A DNA stretch of 50,705 nt from Chryseobacterium gleum (GTDB lineage Bacteria > Bacteroidota > Bacteroidia > UBA10329), in NCBI GenBank assembly GCA_945903645.1, contig CAMDOM010000018.1, positions 1-50,705 of the forward strand, read 5' to 3'. The notes beneath the pieces are model-generated. The model was not told the origin of the DNA and searched no databases. It saw only the letters and a list, made by a program, of their open reading frames with translations. Of this stretch, positions 34,612 through 43,767 are shown in pieces (the stretch's first letter is position 1; every line of letters begins with the position of its first letter). Position numbers and translations under genes: made by a program.

Positions 34612-35324
34612 AGATTTTTCTGATTCGTTTCCTCAGTGAAAATGGAGTCGGATAGTTTTTTATTCATCTCTACTTCGGTTAGTGTCATTATTATCTTGCC
34701 CGTTTCGAAACCATTTTTCGCGTCCTTTTCAGTGGGTTTTTCTGTCGCACCACCAATATCTCCACTTAGTGCTTTTGGCATTTTGAATTTCCGGAAATCA
34801 GCCTCAAACACAATGGTGGAAGGAATAATTCCAGTGGCAGAAGCATAGGTATTGTAATACGTTACAGTGCCCTCTCGTTTTAAGGTTAGTTGAGCTTTGT
34901 AAATGCGATTGTCTGCTTTTCCAATACTCAACTTCATCACCATCAAATCGTTGCTGTTATTAGGAATAATGGTGATGATGTTGCACAGCTTACTTCCCAC
35001 GGTTTCTGGACCAGTGTATACAGCCACATAGGTTGTAGTATCTACCAAGGTTTCGAGCTGCATAAAAGGGCTTTGCTTAGGCACGAAAATCAGTCCTTTG
35101 GCATTCACACGAAATTTGCCCGGTTTTTTATAGAAAAGACTTCCGGAAATGCGTTTCAGTTTCACGCCAGGAATCTCAAATTGCAGTGCAGCATTGCATT
35201 TGAGGTCGTTAATCCGCTTGAATCCAGTGCGAACTTCCTTCAGCATGGCGTATGGATTTTGAGCATACGACTTTTCAATTGGCACAAGGACAATCAACAA
35301 GAAAAATAGATAGTAAATTCTCAT
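34608..35324 (-). CDS. LolA-like outer-membrane lipoprotein carrier family protein
   Basis: A 238-residue periplasmic protein with a signal peptide ending KSYAQ. The LolA-type open beta barrel is suggested by the pattern LKRISGSLFYKKPGKFRVN and the following strands. LolA ferries lipoproteins; many Bacteroidota paralogues carry other lipids. It overlaps the ABC permease gene by four bases, so it is the third gene of an exporter operon and may take over the exported lipid. Confidence 0.75.
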   Translation of the reverse strand: MRIYYLFFLLIVLVPIEKSYAQNPYAMLKEVRTGFKRINDLKCNAALQFEIPGVKLKRISGSLFYKKPGKFRVNAKGLIFVPKQSPFMQLETLVDTTTYVAVYTGPETVGSKLCNIITIIPNNSNDLMVMKLSIGKADNRIYKAQLTLKREGTVTYYNTYASATGIIPSTIVFEADFRKFKMPKALSGDIGGATEKPTEKDAKNGFETGKIIMTLTEVEMNKKLSDSIFTEETNQKNL

Positions 35325-36160
35325 TCCAATATGTCTTTTTTGCGGAAATGATATAACGTTATGCCTACGAATGCAGCAATATGCAAGGAAAGCACACCTG
35401 CCGAACGCGCGATTTCCATGAAAGGAATAGGGTCGGCAAAAAACTTACGCCACAGCATCATGTGGTTGGTAAACAGTAAGGGAAGAACAGGGTTGAAGAA
35501 ACTCATTTCGAACGAAGAAATGATGGTGAAAGTGATAACCACTAGCATGGTGAGCACAATTGGGCCAATACTGTTGCTGGCAAAAGCCGAGAACATAAGG
35601 GAAAGTGATGCAATTGTAATGAGGCTAAGAAATGCGTAGCCCAACGCCATTGCAAAGCGCCATGGCAGTTCCGAATTGCGCAGTATGACCAAACCATCGG
35701 AGTTGAGCACCATCAGGTCGCCCAATCCGAAAATGGCAAGGCTACCTAAGTAGGCAAATAAGCCCAACAAAAGCAGAATTGCCATACAATACAGCACAGC
35801 CGTGAGCCATTTCACCAACACCAATTGGGTGCGGCTTATGGGCCGGGTAAGCACATAGCGCATGGTTCCCATTGCCGATTCGCCCGAGAGCAAATCGCCA
35901 GTGATTAGTGCTACAAGCAAAGGCAAATGAATTATTAGCGTTTGGAGAATTATGAAGCAGAGCAGATTGCCATTCACAATATTGCCTTCTAGACGAAATA
36001 CAGGGTCGAACGATTGGAACAATAGCCCAATGTATTCTTGCCCGCCAAACCAAAATGCAACATCGATAAGCCCGGTTAGCAATACAATTGCACCCAACCC
36101 GATGTAGCTTCTTGGTCGTGAGAACGATTTAATTATCTCGGCTTGAAGTGCGCGTATCAT
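35321..36160 (-). CDS. ABC-2 type transporter, permease subunit
   Basis: A 279-residue membrane protein with six helices (for example YIGLGAIVLLTGLIDVAFWF and FLSLITIASLSLMFSAFAS). The cytoplasmic loop GTMRYVLTRPISRTQLVLVK is the hallmark of ABC-2 exporter permeases. Four-base overlaps on both sides tie it to the ATPase and LolA-like genes. Confidence 0.9.
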   Translation of the reverse strand: MIRALQAEIIKSFSRPRSYIGLGAIVLLTGLIDVAFWFGGQEYIGLLFQSFDPVFRLEGNIVNGNLLCFIILQTLIIHLPLLVALITGDLLSGESAMGTMRYVLTRPISRTQLVLVKWLTAVLYCMAILLLLGLFAYLGSLAIFGLGDLMVLNSDGLVILRNSELPWRFAMALGYAFLSLITIASLSLMFSAFASNSIGPIVLTMLVVITFTIISSFEMSFFNPVLPLLFTNHMMLWRKFFADPIPFMEIARSAGVLSLHIAAFVGITLYHFRKKDILE

Positions 36161-37068
36161 TGCGAAGTAAGTTTCAAGAAGAAATCTTCTAATTTTCTTC
36201 TGTGGTCAAGGCGAAAAATGTCGAGCCCTGCATTAGACAGGCAATTCACGAAATGCGGAATTCCATTTTTGGAGGATACAATTACAATCGCTTCTGTAGA
36301 GCTCGAAATAATGTTAGCACCTGCGCTCACCAGCACATCGTTTGCCTTGCTGTTGTCATTGGTTTCTATCGTCACTTGAAGCAGGTCTTCGCTAAGCAAT
36401 TCGCTCACATTACCTTGTGCCACGCATTTGCCTTGGTGTATAATGGCCATGCTATCTGCCATTTGCTCCACTTCCGATAAAATATGGGAGGAGACAATCA
36501 CCGTTTTGCCCATTTCTTGCTTTAGGCGAATAATCAGTTGTCGTAATTCAATAATGCCTTGAGGGTCGAGGCCATTTGTTGGTTCATCCAAAATCACCAA
36601 TTCTGGGTCGTGAAGCATGGCAGCAGCAATACCCAAGCGTTGGCGCATCCCTTGAGAATAATTACTCACGGGGTCGTTGGCTCGGTTTTGAAGGCCTACT
36701 AAATCAAGCACTTTTTCAATTCTTCCTGCCACCCGTTCTTTGGGATAATAAAGACTGGCTAACATCAAATTTCTTCGGCCATTCAGGTAGGGATAAAATC
36801 TTGGTTCTTCTATGATGCAACCAATGCGAGGCAGCACATGTTGCATTTGGCTCGAATCGTATTTTCCAAAATAGGATACGCTGCCGATACTTGCTTTAAT
36901 GAGACCCACTAGAATACGGATTACCGTGGTTTTTCCTGCTCCATTCGGACCCAATAAACCAAATATCTCGCCCTTGTTCACGCTCAAATCCACGCCTTTC
37001 AGGGCCTGAAAACTACCGTAGGATTTAGCTAAGGCTGTTGTGGAAAGAAGTGAGTTCATCGTTGACAT
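36157..37068 (-). CDS. ABC transporter ATP-binding protein
   Basis: A 303-residue ATPase: Walker A GLLGPNGAGKTT, signature NYSQGMRQRLGIA, Walker B LVILDEPTNGLDP and the switch His in VIVSSHILSEVEQMA. The C-terminal 90 residues are the regulatory extension common in exporters of this class. It is the first gene of the operon. ATG at 37068 (MSTMNSLLS) is used; an extension to 37131 looks non-coding. An ATG three codons downstream is also possible. Confidence 0.92.
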   Translation of the reverse strand: MSTMNSLLSTTALAKSYGSFQALKGVDLSVNKGEIFGLLGPNGAGKTTVIRILVGLIKASIGSVSYFGKYDSSQMQHVLPRIGCIIEEPRFYPYLNGRRNLMLASLYYPKERVAGRIEKVLDLVGLQNRANDPVSNYSQGMRQRLGIAAAMLHDPELVILDEPTNGLDPQGIIELRQLIIRLKQEMGKTVIVSSHILSEVEQMADSMAIIHQGKCVAQGNVSELLSEDLLQVTIETNDNSKANDVLVSAGANIISSSTEAIVIVSSKNGIPHFVNCLSNAGLDIFRLDHRRKLEDFFLKLTSQ

Positions 37069-37163
37069 GGCGACAAGAACAAAAAGAATGGAGGTATGTT
37101 CGCGCCCTCTATTAAAGAAAGTTCCGTTCAAGGCTGAAAATCTCGGTGAATTGTATTTTCATG

Positions 37164-37194
37164 GCGCTGAAAGACGACTTTAGTCGTTTTTTCA
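37164..37194. repeat. stem-loop with core CGACTTTAGTCG upstream of the cytochrome operon
   Basis: A long hairpin: GCTGAAAGACGACT pairs with AGTCGTTTTTTCAGC around a TT loop, with one bulged T. It lies in the divergent spacer between the ABC operon and the cytochrome genes and has no T-tract in the right place for a terminator. It looks like an intergenic palindromic repeat. Confidence 0.6.
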
Positions 37195-37231
37195 GCTTTA
37201 CCATCTTAGATAATTAGTTACTTCGCCCAAA

Positions 37232-37897
37232 ATGATTCGACTTATTTCGTTCGTAAGCCTTGTATTGATTGGATGCGGTAATGCTAGCACCAACAAACCT
37301 TTGGAAGACGCAGCCCAAGCGATAGACCATTCAAAAGGAAAATCCATTTTTTCCGCTCAATGCGCTTCATGTCATGGCGCCAATGCGGAAGGGTTGTTGG
37401 CTTTGAACGCTCCAGCTTTGGCCGGACAAGAAACATGGTATGTGCAACGTCAGTTGCGCCATTTTAAAAGCGGAGTTCGTGGTGCCGATGCTGCTCATGT
37501 GCCTGGCACTCAAATGGCCACCATTGCAAAAACGCTTACTTCTGATTCGGACATTGCTGCGGTCGCAGATTACCTCGCATCGCTGCCCATTCATAAAAGT
37601 GGGATTACTTTGAAAGGCGATACCTTGAATGGAAAAGCGCAGTTCAATACCGTTTGCACCGCGTGTCACGGCAATTTGGCAAATGGGAACAAAGCGTTGA
37701 ACTCTCCTCGCTTATCTGGTCTCAACGACTGGTATATCGCTGCCCAAATGGAGCAGTTTATTCATGGTTCAAGGGGCACCCATGCTTTGGACACATTTGG
37801 TCAACAAATGCGACCAATGGCCATGACTGTTTCAGATACACAGTCGGTGCTCGATATTGCCGCATACATTACTACGTTGCAAAGCGCTGAGAAATGA
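37232..37897 (+). CDS. di-haem cytochrome c lipoprotein (cytochrome c4-like)
   Basis: A 221-residue exported electron carrier. The N-terminus has a lipobox (VLIGC), then two class I cytochrome c domains with haem motifs CASCH (44-48) and CTACH (142-146). Repeated pieces GQETWYVQRQLRHFKSG and NDWYIAAQMEQFIHG mark a tandem duplication as in cytochrome c4. Met ligand candidates follow each motif (PGTQM, QQMRPM). It overlaps the peroxidase-like gene by four bases and is its likely electron partner. Confidence 0.88.
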   Translation: MIRLISFVSLVLIGCGNASTNKPLEDAAQAIDHSKGKSIFSAQCASCHGANAEGLLALNAPALAGQETWYVQRQLRHFKSGVRGADAAHVPGTQMATIAKTLTSDSDIAAVADYLASLPIHKSGITLKGDTLNGKAQFNTVCTACHGNLANGNKALNSPRLSGLNDWYIAAQMEQFIHGSRGTHALDTFGQQMRPMAMTVSDTQSVLDIAAYITTLQSAEK

Positions 37898-39057
37898 AAC
37901 TGGCCATAGCTTTTGCCTTTAGTGTGGCTTTAGCTTTGGTTGGGGTGATGGCTATGGGGCCGTGGCAGCCCACGCTTCAAGAGTTTGTGCTTGCGTGCAA
38001 TTGCCCACCAGGGTTCGAATTGGTGGAAGGCAATAGATGCGTTAATCGCAATTTATATCAAATGTATGCCTCATTGCAGGATAAGGGTGTTGGTGGTTTG
38101 CATACTGCTTTGCCTGAGGCGATTGATGGGTTTAGTCCACAGCAAATAGACTTAGGGCGCTATCTTTTTTTTGATCCAATACTTTCAGGAAACGGCACAT
38201 TATCTTGTGCTTCATGCCACCAACCTGATAAAGGTTTTTCAGATGGAATGGGCCGAAGTGTGGGGATAACTGGCGAACCGGTGAAACGTTCAGCTCCTAG
38301 TTTGTGGAATGTGGCCTACCTCAAGCGCTTTTTTTGGGATGCGCGAGCTACTTCGCTCGAAGAACAAATGAAGGGCCCATTGTATGCCCATGACGAGATG
38401 GGAAATACTCCTCAACAATTGGAGATATCGCTTAATGAAAACCAGAATTATCGTCAGCTTTTTGCGCAAGCATTTAATCGCAACGCATCTGTGGCCATTA
38501 CGCAAGATGAAGTTTACAAAGCTATTGCGGCTTTCGAGAGCAGTCTCATTTCTCTCAATAGCCGTTATGATCACTATGCTCATGGGCATCATGAGGCACT
38601 AACCCAACGCGAAATTGATGGGTTGAATGTGTTTCGCTCTTTTGTGGCGCGCTGTGCCGAATGCCACACCCCACCCTTATTTACCAACCAGCAGATTGCA
38701 GTGCTTGGTACGCCCGAACCCGATGGATTGCCCTTTGATAATGGGGCCGAAACACCCTCTGCCGATTCTACCATGCGTGCAGGATTTAAGGTGCCGAGCT
38801 TGCGAAATGTAGCCCTCACTGCACCCTACATGCATTCGGGAAGGTTTACCACGCTGCGCGAAACGGTGGAGTTTTACAACAAGGGTAGGGGCCATGCCGC
38901 GCCCAAAGACCAAAACCTCATTTTGCATTGGCACATTTGGGAACCTGAACTCAGCGCGAACCAACTAGATTTGTTGGTGGCATTTCTTAAAACCCTTACA
39001 GACGAATCGTTCAAGCCTATTGCACCACACAAGCTTCCCTCAGGCAAGCCTGTCTAA
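37894..39057 (+). CDS. di-haem cytochrome c peroxidase / MauG family protein
   Basis: A 387-residue periplasmic protein with two haem sites, CASCHQPDKGFSDG (C105-H109) and CAECHTPPLFTNQ (C254-H258), and the C-terminal VPSLRNVALTAPYMHSGRF of the CCP/MauG family. Members reduce peroxide or oxidise protein and small-molecule substrates. Before the first domain is a short Cys-rich stretch CNCPPGFELVEGNRC (C35, C37, C49), which looks EGF-like and is unusual in this family. It is coupled by a four-base overlap to the cytochrome c4-like gene. Confidence 0.9.
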   Translation: MKLAIAFAFSVALALVGVMAMGPWQPTLQEFVLACNCPPGFELVEGNRCVNRNLYQMYASLQDKGVGGLHTALPEAIDGFSPQQIDLGRYLFFDPILSGNGTLSCASCHQPDKGFSDGMGRSVGITGEPVKRSAPSLWNVAYLKRFFWDARATSLEEQMKGPLYAHDEMGNTPQQLEISLNENQNYRQLFAQAFNRNASVAITQDEVYKAIAAFESSLISLNSRYDHYAHGHHEALTQREIDGLNVFRSFVARCAECHTPPLFTNQQIAVLGTPEPDGLPFDNGAETPSADSTMRAGFKVPSLRNVALTAPYMHSGRFTTLRETVEFYNKGRGHAAPKDQNLILHWHIWEPELSANQLDLLVAFLKTLTDESFKPIAPHKLPSGKPV

Positions 39058-39102
39058 GATTTTATCACGTATTTCACCTTTTTACGACACACATCCAGTT
39101 CA

Positions 39103-40641
39103 ATGAAAAAAGTACTTATCGCCATCGGCATTATTGCCCTATTCGGAATAGGGATAGTTATTGGTGGAAAATTCTTTCCCAATGTAAGCGAACAGCCCGC
39201 CATGCCCAATGTGTCGCCCTTGGTAGGTCTAGGCGATTCGGTTTCATCCTCAGGAGCGATGGCTAGTTTCTTCTCGGGAGAAATAATTGAGGTCAACGAT
39301 GGTCAGTCCATTCAAGACGCTGTAGGTAAGGCCAAGCCTGGTGACCTCATTCGCGTGTATCCCGGCACTTACAAGGAAACCGTGTACATCGACAAGGACA
39401 GCATTGCTTTGCAAGGTGTAATTCGCGAGGGCAAATGGCCTGTACTTGATGGCGGCAAAGAATTGAACGATGGCATTCTCTATTCGGGCAGCGGCATCCT
39501 CATCGAAAATTTCAAGGTAATTAACTACAAAGGGAATGGCATTATGGGCCAGGCGGGCAATAACTTCGTTATTCGCAACAATTGGGTAATTGATACGGGT
39601 GTCTATGGTATTTTTCCAGAATTTGGAAAAAATGGAGTGATAGACCACAATGTGCTTTCGGGCATAGAAGATGCGGCTATTTACGTTGGCATGTGCGATA
39701 ATATGGATGTGCGCAATAATGAAGTGTTTAATAGCGTGGCGGGCATCGAAATAGAAAACTGCCGCTACAGCCTAGTAGAGCACAATTATGTGCACAACAA
39801 TACGGGCGGCATCTTGGTATTCATTACCCCAGGTTTGCCCATCAAAACATGTGCTCACACTATTGTTCGCGACAATTTTATTCTGAATAACAACCATGAA
39901 AATTTTGGGCAAGAAGGCTCGATAGTGGCAGCCTTACCTCCGGGCACTGGCATAATTGTGATGGCTGCCGATGATGTAATTATTGAGAACAACATCATCT
40001 CGGGCAACGATAATGTGGGCATTGTAATAACCGATTTGAGCTTTGGCGCTCAAGCTTCAAAAGACCCCGATTCGGAACCCAACCCCGACCGCATCATTAT
40101 TCTTGATAATTTGATGACCGATAATGGTAAGAATCCGGTGAAGGAAGTGAAGATTGCCATGACTACCAAGTTTTCTACGCTAGGACCTGATGTATTGGCG
40201 GTGGGCAACAGTTCGGGCTGCTTTCGAAACAAAGCCGCTTATCGCACCTTTGGGTTGGATAGTTACGCGCGCTGCGAGCATCCGGGCACTTCCGATATTC
40301 GTTCATTTCTGCTCCACGAACCCGTAAAACCTCGCGCTATTGGGGAATTTGAAAAAGGAAAGTTGGCGTACTACGGAGTTTGTTCTGGCTGCCATGCCTA
40401 TGATATTCGCATGATTGGCCCGCCCACACAAGTTATTCAAGCCCTTTACAAAGGCAACCCAAAAGGCATTGCCGATTATATTGCCAACCCTGTGCGTAAG
40501 CGCGAAGACTATCCTGAAATGCCCCCACAAGCTCATCTTTCAGAAGAAACTCGTTTGGCCGTAGCCAACTATTTACTCAACATTCAGAGGCATGCCCCAA
40601 AAGGGATGGGGCGCCTCAATTATCACAAAGAGGCAGAGTAG
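39103..40641 (+). CDS. right-handed parallel beta-helix protein fused to a cytochrome c domain
   Basis: A 512-residue exported protein with an N-terminal anchor helix (VLIAIGIIALFGIGIVIG). Residues about 65-370 are parallel beta-helix turns of the NosD/pectate-lyase type (SIQDAVGKAKPGDLIRVYPG, then VIRNNWVIDTGVYGI, VRNNEVFNSVAGIEI and VIIENNIISGNDNVGIVI). Residues about 415-495 form a class I cytochrome c: haem motif CSGCH (427-431) and Met ligand in YPEMPPQ (M473). The fold suggests carbohydrate or copper-related binding, and the haem adds electron transfer. It follows two other cytochrome genes with a 45-base gap. The role of the fusion is unknown; pectate lyase catalytic residues were not verified. 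Confidence 0.82.
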   Translation: MKKVLIAIGIIALFGIGIVIGGKFFPNVSEQPAMPNVSPLVGLGDSVSSSGAMASFFSGEIIEVNDGQSIQDAVGKAKPGDLIRVYPGTYKETVYIDKDSIALQGVIREGKWPVLDGGKELNDGILYSGSGILIENFKVINYKGNGIMGQAGNNFVIRNNWVIDTGVYGIFPEFGKNGVIDHNVLSGIEDAAIYVGMCDNMDVRNNEVFNSVAGIEIENCRYSLVEHNYVHNNTGGILVFITPGLPIKTCAHTIVRDNFILNNNHENFGQEGSIVAALPPGTGIIVMAADDVIIENNIISGNDNVGIVITDLSFGAQASKDPDSEPNPDRIIILDNLMTDNGKNPVKEVKIAMTTKFSTLGPDVLAVGNSSGCFRNKAAYRTFGLDSYARCEHPGTSDIRSFLLHEPVKPRAIGEFEKGKLAYYGVCSGCHAYDIRMIGPPTQVIQALYKGNPKGIADYIANPVRKREDYPEMPPQAHLSEETRLAVANYLLNIQRHAPKGMGRLNYHKEAE

Positions 40642-40743
40642 GCAGGTGTATACAGGCTAAATATTGGGGTCGTTCCAACGTAGTGCTACCCTTTATTATA
40701 CCAAAACGTAAGATAATCTTCGACTCTGCATGCTAGATTTATA

Positions 40744-42105
40744 TTACAAATCAGTAATTGGTTTGTAAACAGGAACTAACGATTTTATAACTAACCATGC
40801 AATCAGATAGGCCAGTGCACAAAAAGTGAACATAATGGTATATCCAGTTTCTATATGACCAGCCTCCTTGTAAAAATCGAAAAGCGAGCCGCCTGTTTTG
40901 GTAATGATAACCCCACCTATGCCACCAGCCATGCCTCCAATTCCTACTACTGACCCTATCGCTTTTTTGGGAAACATATCAGATACAGTAGTGAATATGT
41001 TAGCACTCCATGCTTGATGAGCGGATGCCCCTATCCCGATAAGCAGCACCGGCATCCAAAAACTGAAATGCCCAAGAGGCTGGGCGGCAAGCACTACTAG
41101 AGGAATGAGTGCAATAAATAACATGGCTTTCAACCGCGCATCATAAGGTTGATAACCCTTTTTGATGAAATACATAGGAAACCATCCTCCATTGATACTT
41201 CCGAACATGGTCATGCTGTATAGAACCGCAAGCGGCAACATAATGTCTGTACCTGTCATGCCATATTGGTCGTTAAGATAAGCTGGCAACCAAAAAAGAA
41301 AAAACCACCATACGCCATCTGTCATAAACTTACCAAAGCTAAAAGCCCATGTTTGTTTGTAACTCAGTAGTTGGAACCAGCTAGTTTTTTCAGTAGGAGG
41401 CACGTCCTTCTCATCACTATCAATTAAGATGTAGTTCTTTTCCAAGTTGGAAATGCGCACTTGCTCGTGTAAAGGGGCGTAGAAGCGAAGCCAGAAAAAT
41501 AACCATACAAAACCCAAAGCTCCAATAATGATAAAGGCGGATTCCCATCCCCAATTTTGGGCAATCCAAGGCACGGTTAGAGGGGCTAGAATAGCCCCAA
41601 CATTGGCTCCAGAATTAAAAATTCCAGTGGCAAGCGATCGTTCCTTTTTTGGAAAATACTCAGCTACCGTTTTAATTGCAGCTGGAAAGTTTCCCGCCTC
41701 ACCAAAAGCCAAAATTGCCCGAGAAAACATAAAACCTAACACAGATACTGGCAACACGGCTATACCGACCCAACCCAAACCTGCTACCAACCCTTGACCA
41801 ATGGGTATGGCAAGTGCATGAATCAAGGCGCCTATAGACCATATTATGACCGCCCATGCAAAACCCTTTTTGGTTCCCAGTTTATCAATAAATCGCCCAG
41901 CAAATAGCATAGAAATAGCATACGTGAACTGGAAAACGGAAGCGATACTAGCATATTGGCTATTGCTCCACCCAAATTGTTCCTCCAACATTGGCTTGAG
42001 TAGGCTTAGTACCTGCCGATCAAGGTAATTTATGGTGGTGGCAAAAAACAGAAGGGTGCAAATCGTCCAACGGTAGTTTTCGATAGTTTGTGCTGTCTTA
42101 TTCAT
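40744..42105 (-). CDS. exuT: MFS hexuronate transporter (ExuT-like)
   Basis: A 453-residue major facilitator with about 12 helices. The first helix region FFATTINYLDRQVLSLLKPM and the following FAGRFIDKLGTKKGF are characteristic of the ExuT/anion:cation symporter branch that imports hexuronates. It is the last gene of the uronate operon and overlaps kdgA by four bases, which supports uronate or unsaturated uronate uptake across the inner membrane. Confidence 0.85.
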   Translation of the reverse strand: MNKTAQTIENYRWTICTLLFFATTINYLDRQVLSLLKPMLEEQFGWSNSQYASIASVFQFTYAISMLFAGRFIDKLGTKKGFAWAVIIWSIGALIHALAIPIGQGLVAGLGWVGIAVLPVSVLGFMFSRAILAFGEAGNFPAAIKTVAEYFPKKERSLATGIFNSGANVGAILAPLTVPWIAQNWGWESAFIIIGALGFVWLFFWLRFYAPLHEQVRISNLEKNYILIDSDEKDVPPTEKTSWFQLLSYKQTWAFSFGKFMTDGVWWFFLFWLPAYLNDQYGMTGTDIMLPLAVLYSMTMFGSINGGWFPMYFIKKGYQPYDARLKAMLFIALIPLVVLAAQPLGHFSFWMPVLLIGIGASAHQAWSANIFTTVSDMFPKKAIGSVVGIGGMAGGIGGVIITKTGGSLFDFYKEAGHIETGYTIMFTFCALAYLIAWLVIKSLVPVYKPITDL

Positions 42106-42764
42106 TTGGTGATGGATTGAACTAACTCCAATGTTTTGCGACTTTCCGTTTCAATGGTAGAATAGTCTTTACAGTCCATTAACTTTTGACTCACCAGTTT
42201 GCTGCCCATTCCTACGGCACATACTCCAGATTTGAACCAGCTTTCGAGATTGTCTTTGTTCGCCTCAACACCTCCAGTTACCACAAAATCGACCTTGGGA
42301 AATAGGTCCTTTATGGCGTTTACGAACGCGGGGGATAACAAATGACCCGGAAAAAGTTTTATCAGTGAGCAGCCCGCAACTTCGGCAGTATGAATTTCAG
42401 TTGGTGTCATACAACCTGGAATCCAAATTTTATTAAGGCGAAGGGTTGTATTGTGAATGGCTGAATCAAAAATGGGGCTGACTAAAAAATCAGCTCCAAC
42501 TTCAACAAAAGCATTCACTTCTTCCACACTTCTAATGGTGCCAACGGCCAACAACAAATCTTTCATGCTCTTATTTCTTTCCGCCACGATGGCTTTGAAA
42601 TTTTCAAGAGCAAATTCCCCTCGGTTGGTGAATTCTAGTATTCGAACGCCCGATACGTACAATGCTTTCACTACTCCTAAGCAAACGGTTGCATCGCTAT
42701 GGTAAAAAAGCGGCAACATCTTTTGTTGTTTAATCAGGTCAACGATGGTTTTACGTGAGTTCAT
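42102..42764 (-). CDS. kdgA: 2-keto-3-deoxy-6-phosphogluconate aldolase
   Basis: A 220-residue class I aldolase (Eda/KdgA) that splits KDPG to pyruvate and glyceraldehyde 3-phosphate. The Schiff-base Lys is K136 in CSLIKLFPG, with catalytic E44 in RILEFTNRG and a GTIRSVEE loop. The phosphate site VTGGVEANKDN is present. The gene overlaps both kdgK and exuT by four bases, and is the fourth step of the local pathway. Confidence 0.93.
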   Translation of the reverse strand: MNSRKTIVDLIKQQKMLPLFYHSDATVCLGVVKALYVSGVRILEFTNRGEFALENFKAIVAERNKSMKDLLLAVGTIRSVEEVNAFVEVGADFLVSPIFDSAIHNTTLRLNKIWIPGCMTPTEIHTAEVAGCSLIKLFPGHLLSPAFVNAIKDLFPKVDFVVTGGVEANKDNLESWFKSGVCAVGMGSKLVSQKLMDCKDYSTIETESRKTLELVQSITK

Positions 42765-43765
42765 GAGTTGTTCATGTTTTTTAATACTTCTTGAACCGTC
42801 TGATCTGAGGCATCGCCAAATTCAGACATTTTGCCAACAGCAGCGGCCGATGCAAAGTCAACAACTTCTTGAGGGCTTTGAAAATGATTTAGTCCATAAA
42901 TTAAACCAGCCATAAAGCAATCGCCACTTCCAACTTGATCTTTTACGTTGTGCAGAGAAAATTCTTTCGAAATAGTCACCATACCATCACTATCCAGCAA
43001 AACACCAAAATAGCGTTCTGATAATCTAAATGTGTATGCTAAAGTTTGGATGCTCGGATACTGAACTTTCATTATTCGCATACTTTTTTCTGCTGATGCA
43101 ATTAGTTGTTCGTTCGATTTTCCTGAACTTTCATGAATGTCACATGGAATGTCGAGAAGTTGTTCTGCCGACCACATATTTCCCATCACCACATCGCAAT
43201 ACGGAAGCAACAACGACATCATTTCCAGAGGTCGTTTCCCAAACTGCCACAATTTTCCTCGAAAATTAAGGTCAATGGAGGTAGTCATTTGTAGTGCAAA
43301 AGCCGCCTTCAGAGCTTCTAAACATACCAACGCTGTTTGTTCACTCAACGCAGGGCTAATGGAGCTAATATGTAGCCACGAACAATCGCTCAATACCTCT
43401 TCCCAATTAATGGTGCCGGGTTTCAATTCAGAAAACGATGAATGAGCACGGTCGTAAATAACCCCTTTATGCTGCAAATCCTGACCTTGCGGAAGATAAT
43501 AGGTTCCTATTCGGCTACCCGAAAATCTAACAGGAGATGTATCGATGCCTTTCTCCGTTAAATGCGCCACAACTTCTTTGCTCAGGTAATTGTCAGGCAA
43601 AGCAGTGCAATAGGCAGATGACATATCCCATTTTGCCAAGGCTGTAGCCACATTTAGCTCTGACCCACCGAGATAAATAGCAGTTTTAGAATCGCGAATC
43701 CATTGTCTGTCCAACTCTGGAGATATCCTAAATAATAGCTCTCCAAACGAAAGGACCTTTTTCAT
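42761..43765 (-). CDS. kdgK: 2-keto-3-deoxygluconate kinase (PfkB family)
   Basis: A 334-residue sugar kinase that phosphorylates KDG to KDPG with ATP. The N-terminal YLGGSELNVATALAKW substrate site and the PfkB catalytic motif VGSGDCFMAG (GSGD 279-282, with D282 as base) are clear. Spacing of two bases after kduI and a four-base overlap with kdgA mark an operon. Assignment to KDG rather than another sugar acid rests mainly on this context. Confidence 0.9.
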   Translation of the reverse strand: MKKVLSFGELLFRISPELDRQWIRDSKTAIYLGGSELNVATALAKWDMSSAYCTALPDNYLSKEVVAHLTEKGIDTSPVRFSGSRIGTYYLPQGQDLQHKGVIYDRAHSSFSELKPGTINWEEVLSDCSWLHISSISPALSEQTALVCLEALKAAFALQMTTSIDLNFRGKLWQFGKRPLEMMSLLLPYCDVVMGNMWSAEQLLDIPCDIHESSGKSNEQLIASAEKSMRIMKVQYPSIQTLAYTFRLSERYFGVLLDSDGMVTISKEFSLHNVKDQVGSGDCFMAGLIYGLNHFQSPQEVVDFASAAAVGKMSEFGDASDQTVQEVLKNMNNS

Positions 43766-43767
43766 TC

